64,000 bases of DNA from Mycobacterium sp. M26 (GTDB taxonomy: Bacteria > Actinomycetota > Actinomycetes > Mycobacteriales > Mycobacteriaceae), in the NCBI RefSeq assembly GCF_001494595.1, contig NZ_LN929908.1, positions 2,827,716 to 2,891,715 of the forward strand, written 5' to 3'. The notes below the pieces were generated by a model. That model saw only the letters and a list, made by a program, of their open reading frames with translations. It was not told the DNA's origin and made no database searches. Within the stretch, counting starts at the first letter, position 1. Every line of letters starts with the position of its first letter. Shown here in pieces: positions 15,807-24,300 of this stretch. The translations under genes and the position numbers were made by a program.

Positions 15807-17012
15807 ATGGGTCTTCGAGGGGATGCCGCAATCGTCGGGTACACCGAGATGCCCTCCACCAAGCGCCCCACCGGCCCGCTGCTCTTCAGCCTCGAGCACT
15901 GGGCCAAGCTGGCCGCCGCAGCACTCGACGATGCGGGCCTGTCGGCCACCGACGTCGACGGCATCTGCACCACGTATCTGCAGGAATCGCAGATCTTCGC
16001 ACCGTCCACCGTCATCGAATACCTCGGCATCAAGGCCAATTTCGCCGAGATGGTCGACCTCGGCGGCGCCAGTGCGGTGGCCATGGTGTGGCGGGCGGCC
16101 GCGGCCATCGAGCTGGGGTTGTGCAACGCGGTGCTATGCGTGATCCCCGGTACGCCGATGTCCCCGGTGACCGAGAAGCGCCCGCCTGATTTCGGCGACA
16201 TGCTCTACTTCGGTGCCTCGAGCAACCGCTACGGCTCGCCGCAGGCCGAGTTCGAGATCCCCTACGGCAACCTCGGACAGAACGGCCCCTACGGCCAGGT
16301 CGCCACGCTGTACGCCGCCACCTACGGCTACGACGAACGGGCGATCGCCAAGATCAGCGTCGACCAACGCGTCAACGCCAACCACACCCCCGGCGCCATC
16401 TTCCGCGACACGCCGATCACCGTCGACGACGTGGTGAACAGCCCGGTGATCGCCGCACCGCTGCACATGCTCGAGATCGTCATGCCGGTGATGGGCGGAG
16501 CAGCCGTGGTGGTAACCAACGCCGAACTGGCCCGACGCGCCAAGAACCGGCCGGTGTGGGTCAAGGGATTTGGGGAACGGGTGCCCTACAAGACCCCGAC
16601 CTACGCCCAGGAGCTATTGCAGACCCCGATGATCAAGGCGGCGGCGTCGGCGTTCTCGATGGCCGGGCTGGCGCCCGCCGACATGGACATGGTGTCGATT
16701 TACGACTGCTACACGATCACCGCGCTGCTCAGCCTGGAGGATGCGGGCTTCTGCGAGAAGGGCAAGGGGTTGCAGTTCGTCGCCGAGCATGACCTGACCT
16801 TCGGCGGCGACTTCCCGATGAACACCTCGGGTGGCCAACTCGGCTACGGCCAGGCCGGTACCGCCGGCGGCATGCACCACGTGTGCGATGCGACCCGCCA
16901 GATCATGGGCCGCTCGGCGGCCACGCAGGTGGCTGACTGCAACCGGGCCTTCGTCTCGGGCAATGGCGGCATCCTGTCCGAACAGACCACTCTCGTGCTG
17001 GAGGGCGACTGA
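15807..17012 (+). CDS. Ltp2-like thiolase-family protein lacking the nucleophilic cysteine
   Basis: A 401-residue thiolase-superfamily protein. The nucleophile position aligned with Cys78 of the other thiolase-like protein in this window is Gly87 (DLGGASAVAM), and the C-terminal GHP motif is replaced by GYGQAGTAGG. A normal thiolase reaction is therefore unlikely. The conserved YDCYTITALLSLEDAGFC segment and the adjoining DUF35 gene resemble the steroid side-chain aldolase Ltp2-ChsH2, which performs a retro-aldol cleavage of a CoA thioester. The ATG is preceded by GGAAGG with a 6-base spacer. It is divergent from the SDR operon. Confidence 0.84.
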   Translation: MGLRGDAAIVGYTEMPSTKRPTGPLLFSLEHWAKLAAAALDDAGLSATDVDGICTTYLQESQIFAPSTVIEYLGIKANFAEMVDLGGASAVAMVWRAAAAIELGLCNAVLCVIPGTPMSPVTEKRPPDFGDMLYFGASSNRYGSPQAEFEIPYGNLGQNGPYGQVATLYAATYGYDERAIAKISVDQRVNANHTPGAIFRDTPITVDDVVNSPVIAAPLHMLEIVMPVMGGAAVVVTNAELARRAKNRPVWVKGFGERVPYKTPTYAQELLQTPMIKAAASAFSMAGLAPADMDMVSIYDCYTITALLSLEDAGFCEKGKGLQFVAEHDLTFGGDFPMNTSGGQLGYGQAGTAGGMHHVCDATRQIMGRSAATQVADCNRAFVSGNGGILSEQTTLVLEGD

Positions 17013-17013
17013 A

Positions 17014-17424
17014 ATGGCCGCGTTCGCCAAACCGATGCCGATCCCGACGCCCACCGCGCAGCCGTTCTGGGATACCTTGCTGGAGCATAAGATTCGCATC
17101 CAGTACTCGCCGTCGGCCGACAGCTACGTGTTCTACCCGCGCGTGCTGGCACCGGGAACGCTGGCCGATGATCTGCAGTGGCGGGAGATCAGCGGCGAGG
17201 GCACGCTCTACACCTTCACCGTGGCCTACCGCCCGGTGGCACCGCATTTCGCCGACGACGTGCCGCAGATCCTGGCCGTCGTGAAATGGGATGAGGGCCC
17301 GCACTTTTCCACTGAGATCGTCAACGCCGACCCGGCAACGCTGTCGGTGGGGATGCGGGTGAAACCGGTGTTCTTCGACTACCCCGACGACGGGGTCACG
17401 ATGCTGCGGTACGAACCGGCCTGA
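17014..17424 (+). CDS. DUF35 OB-fold protein, partner of the Ltp2-like protein
   Basis: A 136-residue DUF35 protein: N-terminal helix (TAQPFWDTLLEHKIRIQY) followed by SADSYVFYPRVLAPGT, the place where the family's zinc-ribbon cysteines normally sit, then an OB-fold (SGEGTLYTFTVAYRPVAPHF, VVKWDEGPHFSTEIVNAD). No cysteine is present, so no zinc ribbon. Its ATG lies one base after the stop of the thiolase-like gene, indicating a stoichiometric complex as in Ltp2-ChsH2 (inferred). It converges with the RsbW-like gene with a 3-base gap. Confidence 0.85.
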   Translation: MAAFAKPMPIPTPTAQPFWDTLLEHKIRIQYSPSADSYVFYPRVLAPGTLADDLQWREISGEGTLYTFTVAYRPVAPHFADDVPQILAVVKWDEGPHFSTEIVNADPATLSVGMRVKPVFFDYPDDGVTMLRYEPA

Positions 17425-17427
17425 CAG

Positions 17428-17892
17428 TTAGGCGTTGACGTCGGCGGGCTGCAGAGCCGGCACGCTGTCGAATCGCAGGCATACCGTGGTGCCCAGGGCC
17501 GAAGTGTCGATAGTGACGTCATCGGCCAGTGCCCGCATCAGCGGGATACCGCGGCCACGGATGCGGCCCTGTTTGGCAGGGTCGGGCTCACGCCAGCACC
17601 CCTGGTCGGCGATCGTGACGGTCAACGTGTGGGCCGCGCGGTTGTGCACGGCCTCCACGTCGAGGGCCCCGGATCCGCCGCGCTGGAGATAGGCGAATTC
17701 CGCCGCGTTGGCCAAGGCTTCGTTGACGGCGAGCAGGATGTCGCTGAACCGGATGTCATCGAGTCCGGTATGCGCGCGCAGCCAGCGGGCGAAATCGTCG
17801 CGCACTCGGCCAGCGTTGCGGGCGTTGGCGTCAACTCCGCTGTCAGCGAACCTGTCGCCATCTTCTGGGACGTGATAACTCGGATTCGTCAT
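17428..17892 (-). CDS. RsbW-type anti-sigma factor / serine kinase (HATPase)
   Basis: A 154-residue single-domain GHKL ATPase. The N-box reads LLAVNEALANAAEFAY; the ATP-lid motifs are ADQGCW and GRIRGRGIPLMRALADDV; it ends in GTTVCLRF. This is the pattern of RsbW/UsfX anti-sigma factors that bind a sigma factor and phosphorylate a STAS antagonist. The STAS gene lies 30 bases upstream on the same strand, so the two form a partner-switching pair. No sigma-factor gene is in the window; the target is therefore distant and unknown. Confidence 0.85.
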   Translation of the reverse strand: MTNPSYHVPEDGDRFADSGVDANARNAGRVRDDFARWLRAHTGLDDIRFSDILLAVNEALANAAEFAYLQRGGSGALDVEAVHNRAAHTLTVTIADQGCWREPDPAKQGRIRGRGIPLMRALADDVTIDTSALGTTVCLRFDSVPALQPADVNA

Positions 17893-17922
17893 GGCAAATG
17901 TCGTATACCCACCTGAGCGGGT

Positions 17923-18315
17923 TTACTCACCCACTGCCGCGCGCGCCTCGTCCAGAGTCGGATACAGGCCGATGATGTCAGCCAATCCCACGAGCTTGAG
18001 CGGCCTGCTGGTGGCCGGTCCGCTGGCGACGACACCGAAGCCGACGTCCGGTCCGGCGTGATCGCGGACAGCGACCAGCACGCCCATGCCCGCCGAGGCC
18101 AGGAACTCCACCTCGGTCATATCGATGATGACGGCTGCCGGGTTCTTGTCCAGCGACGTCATGATGCTGGCCTCGAGCTGGGGCGAGGTGAGCATGTCGA
18201 TCACCCCGGAAGCCGAGACCACTACTGTTCGGCCGAACCACTCTTCACTGATCAGGCACCCGGTGTTGGCCGTGGTGGTGGTCACGCTGTTGGTGGCGAT
18301 GGCTTGTTCGTCCAA
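17923..18315 (-). CDS. STAS-domain anti-sigma factor antagonist
   Basis: A 130-residue protein with a Thr/Asn-rich N-terminal 20 residues and a STAS domain. The phosphorylatable Ser lies in VEFLASAGMGVLVAVRD, after AVIIDMTEV. In the usual scheme the unphosphorylated form binds RsbW and frees the sigma factor. It starts with TTG, which is supported by a GAGGTG ribosome site about 8 bases upstream. The 276 bases upstream to the GntR gene contain no recognised gene. First gene of the STAS-RsbW pair. Confidence 0.83.
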   Translation of the reverse strand: MDEQAIATNSVTTTTANTGCLISEEWFGRTVVVSASGVIDMLTSPQLEASIMTSLDKNPAAVIIDMTEVEFLASAGMGVLVAVRDHAGPDVGFGVVASGPATSRPLKLVGLADIIGLYPTLDEARAAVGE

Positions 18316-18591
18316 GATTCACACCTCACTTGACGCACCACACGTGGCGCGCCTCGAGTTAGGTCAAGCACTGCAAGGCTTCTGTCTGAACCTGGCAAGA
18401 ACTCACTGCAGTTACGCGCCGATCTGCTTGCGGCGCCGCGTCGACGCTCCGGTCAACGGGCTGCGTGACCTCTCCAGGTTAACCCACATCAACCGCAGAC
18501 GCGGATTCCGCCGTCATCGCCGGCAGTGCCACGTCATCGCCGGGGCGACGTTCAGCGACCGGTGCGGCCTCGCCGATCGGTCGGGCCGCGC

Positions 18592-19308
18592 CTACCCCGC
18601 CAGTCCCTCGAGCACCGCCAGCAGGGTGGTCGTGGCCGGCTCCAGAAGGTCGGTGGCGGCCTGGCCGGCCCGCTGCGGATCGCCTGCCTCGATGGCATCG
18701 ATGATTGCCAGGTAGGCATCGGATCGGCCGACTTCATCGGCCATCACCGCGCTCAGTGCGGCCAGCGCGGGTTCGTAGGTGGTGCGCAAGGTGTTGTACA
18801 TCAACCGGAAGACGATGGAGTCCGCACCGTCGACGACGTGATCCCAGAACGCCAGAGCCAGTCGTTGGCGCTGCACCGGGTCGGACTCAGAATCCATGGC
18901 GTGCACCGACTCTCGCAATGTCGCAACGAGGTCGGGCCGACGGCGCTCGGCGGCCAGCGCGGCAACCTTGGGGCCGTTGTGCAGCCGGGTCTCCAGGATG
19001 CTGCGCACCACCTCAACATCGAGCTGGCCACCGCGAATCACCAACCGCGGCAGCAGATCCAGGCCCGCGTGCCGGCGAAAGTCGCGCACCGTGGTGGCGT
19101 CACCCTGACGCACCTCGATGAGTCCTGCGGCGAGCACGCCACGCAGGGCTTCGCGCACCGCCGGCCGGGACACGCCCAGCAATTCGGCGAGCTGACGCTC
19201 GCTGGGCAGCACGTCACCGGGCTGCATCTCACCGCTGAGCACGTCGGCGATGATCTGTTCCACGACTTCCTCCGGAACGGATTTGCGTTGCACCGGTTGA
19301 AGCGCCAT
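18592..19308 (-). CDS. GntR-family (FadR subfamily) regulator, divergent to P450
   Basis: A 238-residue protein. Winged HTH (VVEQIIADVLSGEMQPGDVLPSE, then QLAELLGVSRPAVREALRGVLAAGLIEVRQGD) at about 10-75 and an FCD/FadR-type helical ligand domain after it (VVRSILETRLHNGPKVAALAAERRRP). The ATG at MALQPVQRK was chosen over an upstream frame extension that lacks family character. An 11-base palindrome of FadR operator type lies between this gene and the divergent cytochrome P450, so autoregulation plus control of the P450 is the likely circuit. Confidence 0.87.
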   Translation of the reverse strand: MALQPVQRKSVPEEVVEQIIADVLSGEMQPGDVLPSERQLAELLGVSRPAVREALRGVLAAGLIEVRQGDATTVRDFRRHAGLDLLPRLVIRGGQLDVEVVRSILETRLHNGPKVAALAAERRRPDLVATLRESVHAMDSESDPVQRQRLALAFWDHVVDGADSIVFRLMYNTLRTTYEPALAALSAVMADEVGRSDAYLAIIDAIEAGDPQRAGQAATDLLEPATTTLLAVLEGLAG

Positions 19309-19345
19309 GGGCCGATGATGACCGCCGCGCACAGCAGACGTCAAG

Positions 19346-19356
19346 TGGTCAGACCA
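19346..19356. promoter_or_regulatory. TGGTCAGACCA, candidate FadR-type operator
   Basis: TGGT-CAG-ACCA is a perfect inverted repeat around a 3-base centre and fits the general FadR-subfamily operator form (TNGTNNNACNA). It lies 37 bases from the regulator start and 40 bases from the P450 start, in the only shared control region of the divergon. Confidence 0.55.
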
Positions 19357-19396
19357 ATTCGGCGTGGCGGTCGAGGATGGCTCGTATGCTGGCGTT

Positions 19397-20785
19397 ATGA
19401 CCGAAGCCGCGTCGGCAGCGTTGCCGCCCGGACCTCCCCTGCCCCCCGCCATCCAGGCCGCCGTGCTGTGGCGCTACTGGCCACGATTCGTCGCCGCCTG
19501 CCGACGTCGCTACGGCAACGTCTTCACCTTGCGGGTGGCGGGACTGGGCACCATCGTCTACCTGTCCGATCGGCCGGAGATCAAGAAGGTGTTCGCCGGT
19601 GATGCCGCGACTTTCCATGCGGGAGAAGCGAATTCGATGCTGACCGGACTGCTGGGACCGGCGTCGGTGCTGGTGGTCGACGAAGAGGTGCACCGCGACC
19701 GACGCAAGCTGATGCTGGAGCCGTTCACCCGAGACGCCGTGGCGCGCCAGACCGCGATCATGGCCGAGGTCGCCGCCGCCGATATCGCGTCCTGGCCGGT
19801 GGGCAAGCCGTTCGCGGTGGCACCGCGGATGTCGCAGATCACCTTGGAGGTGATCCTGCGAACGGTGATCGGGGCAACCGACCCGGCCCGGTTGGCCGCC
19901 CTGCGCGCGGTGATGCCGCGGCTACTCAACCTCTCGGCGGTCCAGCTGCTGGCCATCGCCTCACCGCGGTTGCAGAGCCGGTTGCCCTGGCGTGGGGTGC
20001 GCCGCCGCATCGAGGAGGCGGATCGGCTGTTGTACGCCGAGATCGCCGAACGTCGCGCCGACCCCGACCTGGCGTCACGCACGGACGCGCTGGCCATGCT
20101 GGTGCGCGCCGCCGACCAGGACGGCCGCACCATGACCGACGCCGAACTGCGCGATCAGCTGATGACCCTGCTGGTCGCCGGACACGACACCACCGCCACG
20201 GGGCTGTCCTGGGCCCTGGAACGGTTGACCCGCCACCCCGCGGCGCTGGCCAAGGCGGTTGCGGCTGCCGAGGCCAGTGCCGCCGGTGACCCGGCCGGCG
20301 ATGAATACCTGGATGCGGTGGCCAAGGAGACGTTGCGCATCCGGCCGGTGGTGTTCGACGTCGGCCGGATCCTGACCCGCCCGGTCGACATCGCCGGCTA
20401 CCACCTGTCGGCGGGCATGATGGTGGCCCCCGGGGTCGGACTGGTGCACTCCGATGGGGAGGTCTATCCCGACCCGGATCGCTTCGACCCCGATCGGATG
20501 GTGGGCGCCAGCCTGAGCCCGACGACGTGGTTGCCGTTCGGCGGCGGCGCCCGCCGCTGTTTGGGGGCCACCTTCGCGATGGCCGAGATGAGAGTGGTGC
20601 TGCGCGAGGTGTTGCGGCGCACCGAGCTGGCCACCACCACCGCCGCGGGTGAGCGTCAGCGGGTCAAGCACGTCATCCTGACGCCGGCGCGCGGTGGCCG
20701 GATCCAGGTGAATCGCATTCGGGTGCCATCGGATTCGGCTCCCGCGGTCAGTGCGCAGGCCGACGCTGCTCACCCACCGTCATAG
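19397..20785 (+). CDS. cytochrome P450
   Basis: A 462-residue cytochrome P450. Visible signatures: I-helix AGHDTTATG (261-269) with the acid-alcohol pair for O2 activation, ExxR in KETLRIRP (E311/R314), the PDPDRFDPDRM meander, and the heme loop FGGGARRCLG with proximal ligand Cys388. A proline-rich hinge (PPGPPLPP) opens the protein, and there is no N-terminal anchor, so it is soluble and depends on ferredoxin partners, none of which is adjacent. The overall pattern resembles the mycobacterial CYP135/CYP138-type group, but no CYP number is assigned. Probably controlled by the divergent FadR-type regulator. Substrate unknown. Confidence 0.93.
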   Translation: MTEAASAALPPGPPLPPAIQAAVLWRYWPRFVAACRRRYGNVFTLRVAGLGTIVYLSDRPEIKKVFAGDAATFHAGEANSMLTGLLGPASVLVVDEEVHRDRRKLMLEPFTRDAVARQTAIMAEVAAADIASWPVGKPFAVAPRMSQITLEVILRTVIGATDPARLAALRAVMPRLLNLSAVQLLAIASPRLQSRLPWRGVRRRIEEADRLLYAEIAERRADPDLASRTDALAMLVRAADQDGRTMTDAELRDQLMTLLVAGHDTTATGLSWALERLTRHPAALAKAVAAAEASAAGDPAGDEYLDAVAKETLRIRPVVFDVGRILTRPVDIAGYHLSAGMMVAPGVGLVHSDGEVYPDPDRFDPDRMVGASLSPTTWLPFGGGARRCLGATFAMAEMRVVLREVLRRTELATTTAAGERQRVKHVILTPARGGRIQVNRIRVPSDSAPAVSAQADAAHPPS

Positions 20786-20805
20786 CCGTTGTCGCCGTTG
20801 GCCTT

Positions 20806-21309
20806 TCACTCAGGGCGGGTGGGGCGTCGATAGAACCCCGGTGTGACGTCGACGCGAATCCTGGTGAGCGTGCGAGAGCTGATGAGCCATCGTCCGTCGA
20901 CGTTGCGATAGGTCTCGTGGTAGTGACCCCAGCCGTGTAGGTGTTCTTCCACATCGCCGTTGGTCCACCACAGCCGGTCCTCCATCGCCCACACAGCCCG
21001 GGCCGTGGTGTCGGAGGTGAGTTCGATCTGTGGGGTGTGGCCGTGATGGACCGAGGTGATCGGCACCGGTCCGTCGAGGGTGGCGCGGATGGCCGCCACC
21101 AATGCCTGCCGGCCGGTCACGACCGGCGCGGGGCCGGTGCGGCGGGCGTCGCGCCAGGTGTCGCTGACGATGTCGTCGGTGTGGAAGTCGCCGTAGTGGT
21201 CCCAGTCCTTGGCGTCCATGCACCGCAGCCGCCCGGCAAAGACGGACTTGATCTCCTCGAGGGCGAGGAGTTGTTCGACGGGGCTCAGGGTGACAGGTGC
21301 GCCGCTCAT
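20806..21309 (-). CDS. SnoaL-like/NTF2-fold protein
   Basis: A 167-residue protein with an NTF2-like cone fold pattern: N-terminal helices (SPVEQLLALEEIKSVFAGRLRCMDAKDWDHYGDFHTDD), then beta strands with TSVHHGHTPQIELTSDTTARAVWAMED and HGWGHYHETYRNVDGRWLISSRTLTR. It belongs to the SnoaL_4-type group of small-molecule isomerase/dehydratase-like or accessory proteins; the Asp and His residues in FHTDD and VHHGHTP could be catalytic. It converges with the P450 (20 bases apart), which may indicate a shared pathway, but that is only proximity. Confidence 0.75.
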   Translation of the reverse strand: MSGAPVTLSPVEQLLALEEIKSVFAGRLRCMDAKDWDHYGDFHTDDIVSDTWRDARRTGPAPVVTGRQALVAAIRATLDGPVPITSVHHGHTPQIELTSDTTARAVWAMEDRLWWTNGDVEEHLHGWGHYHETYRNVDGRWLISSRTLTRIRVDVTPGFYRRPTRPE

Positions 21310-21370
21310 GGGCTGGATCGTCGGTGGTGTTGTGGCCCGCCTCAAGGGCGGGTCCCGATCACTGGCGAGA

Positions 21371-24300
21371 TCACGCCAGTCCGAGGGCGATGAAGATACC
21401 GCCCAGGATGACGCCCGCGGACGCCACGATGCCCGTCTTGCCCAGATTGGCCCCATCCAGCGGCTTGATCGGCAACAACGTCGAACCCGCCATGATGATT
21501 GCGGCGATAGCCAGCGCCAGGGTCAGCGGAACGCCGAGCCAAGCAGCTTCGACGAACAGCACCACACTGAGGGCGGCGAGCGCCGCCGGCGCCGCTAGGT
21601 GCACATGATTGGATTCGGCGTCGGTGTTCGCCACCGGCAGCGGCGCCCACGGCGTCCCAATGGCTCCGGTGACCAATCCGAGCGCCAGACCGGGCGGCCA
21701 CGCACCTTGCGTCACGACAACGTCGCGGCGATCCGCGACGACCTTCCGGGCATGCAGAGCCAGACCGGCGATCACTGCCACCCCGACGGCGTAAGCCACG
21801 ATCTCCGTCGGTCCACTGGTATGACGGAAGTAGGTCATCAGGAAGGCCAGGACCGTGACGATCATGGCCACTGCGGCCCGGCGCAGCCAGTGGGGTCCGC
21901 GAATCTTGTTGAGCCGCTCCGAAAGTGGTTCGAGCCACTGTCGGGCCAGATCACCGCCGCCACCGCCCGAGGACCGAACAAGACCAAGTGCGATGAGGGC
22001 GGCGGCAAGTAGTCCGACGCTGGCGACGGGCGCGGTCTTCTGGGATTGCGCCAGGCTCCATTGCGGTGGCAGCGGCTTGGACAGGTCGAGCGCGGTCCGG
22101 TAGACGGAGTCGTCGATGAGCAGTTCGCGGCGCCGGTCCTTGAGGCTGGGGTCGAGCCGAAACGCGCGCGCGAACGCACCCTGGGATGTCAGCAGGTGTA
22201 ACGGTCCTCGCCGGCTTTCCACGACGGCGAGGTTGAACCAGCCCAGCGCATAGTCGGGTTTGGCCCCGACGGCTTGCTGCAGGGCCGCCGCGGCGGCACC
22301 GTTATCGTGGCTACGGGCAAGCTGTACGCCGAGATCGTTGGCGGCGGCGAACGCTCCGGGGTCGGACATCAGCGCGGCGCGGTTGTCCCCGATTGCTCTG
22401 CCGGTGTCGCCAGCACGCTCGGCCACGAAGCCTGCCGACATCAGGAACACCGGGTTCTTGGGATCGGAGTCGACGGCCTTGGCGATGCTGGCCTGCGCGT
22501 GTTCGATATCTCCCAGGCCCAGGTAGGCCAGGGCGAGGTTGTTGTGGACGACCTCGGGTCTGATGCCCTTGTCGAGGAGTTCGGACGCCACGGACAGCGC
22601 CGCCCTGTAGTTGTCGACGGCGCCGTTGAGATTGCCGGTGGCGCTTTGATGATCGGCCAGCTGTACCGACGCGTGGTAGACCAGCGCGGCGAACTCGCCC
22701 GCCGTGTCGCGATTGCCGCGCGACATCTGATAGGCGTAGCCCCTGGTGCCGTTCTGCTGGAGCTCGACGAGCAGCGGCACGGCCTCGTCGTTGCGGTCTG
22801 CTTTCACCAGCGCGGCGGCCCGACCGAGCTGTGCCCGGCTCACACTCAGATCGTCGTTCCAGTCCGCCAAGCGGGCCAGACGGGCCGCATCGCCGAAACT
22901 CGCTGCGGCCTCGTTGTAGTGACCGTCCAGGAACTCCACTTCGCCCAGTCGAAGCAGTGGCAGCGAGCTCTTCTCGCCGACCTCGATCTCCCAGCGCGCG
23001 ATGGCCTGCCGTGCAGCTCCCAGATCCCCCGCCCAGCGCAGCAGGTTCTGCCAGCTGTCGAAGGCTTGATCGGTGGTGATGTTCATCGACACATTCGACG
23101 TAACCGGTTGCCCGGCAGCGACTTGCGCGACAGCGAAGACAGGAGCGTCGTTTCCAGGGCAACCACCACCCGCCGCCAGGTTCGGTCTGCTGGCCGGAAA
23201 GACCTGGGGCCAACGCCGAAGCACCTCCGCGGCGCGGCCCGCGGCGATCGCATCCCGTCGCCACGCCAGCGCCGGACACAGCGTCAGGGTCGCCGTCACC
23301 GGTCCGTCGTCGCGGTACTGCGGGATGAAGGACAGATCCTGCACCGCGCCGCCCGCGCCGCCTCTGGGCACCAGGAGCACCTGCAGGGGCGCCAAGGTGT
23401 CCGCGCCCGCCGACAGGGGAACACTTGCATCGAACGGCAGGCCGCGGTCCCAGGATTCCAGCACCGGGAGGAATTGTGCCGCAGGCGGATACGCGGAGAC
23501 GCCAGCCCGCTCGAGCCGACGCGCGGCATCCTCGGCCGCTGGCATGTCGTGATCAGCCTGCTGTGCGCTGAGCAGAACCTCCATGGCCACGCCGGGACGC
23601 CGTGACTGCACCGCGCTGTCGGCGAGCTCGACCGCACGTTCGGGTTCGCCGAGACCGATGAAGGCGCGGGCCCGGCCGAGGTCGGCGCTGAGTGGGTCAC
23701 CGAGTTCGGCGACCCGGTTGTATTGCCGAAGGGCCTGCCTGAGGTAGTCGCGGGCGGTGAACGGCTCGCTGTAGAGCAATCGCAGGCCGGTGCGCAGGTA
23801 GGCGTCGCCGAGGCCGCTGCGCACCCAGGCGTCGTCGGGGAACCGTTGGGCGAGTTGCTCGAAGGTGCGGCGCGAAGCTGCCAAGGCGCCGCGGGTCCGA
23901 GAGTCGGTCTGGGAAGGGCGCGGGTCTGAGTCGGCGATCTGTCCGCGCAGCTGCGTCTGCCCGACAATCCATGCCGGTGTCGGGTCATCGGGACAAGCCG
24001 CCTCAGCGCTGCCCAGTTCGTCGGCGAGGATCCTCGCCGACGTACTCGGATCCGAGGCCACCAGCAGCAGCAGGTTCAGCGCCGTCTCACAGCCACCGGT
24101 CGACCGGGTGCGATCGAGAACCGCGTACGCCGCGCGTGCGGCATTAGCGGCGGTGGACTCCGCGTTCGGTTCGCCCGCCAGTTTGATCAGCGCGGCTGCC
24201 AGTTGTGTTGCGTTACTGCGTAATTGGTCCGGCGGTGCATTGGTGAGGATCGCGTCGAATGGAGCGTAATGGTAGGGGTAGGCGAAGTCGAGCGACGATT

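Noticed and set aside
17905..17910. GGGTAT (minus strand) as a SigF -10 element for the RsbW-like gene
   Set aside because: No GTTT-like -35 lies at 15-17 bases, and the element is only 12 bases from the ATG, leaving almost no leader; weak support.
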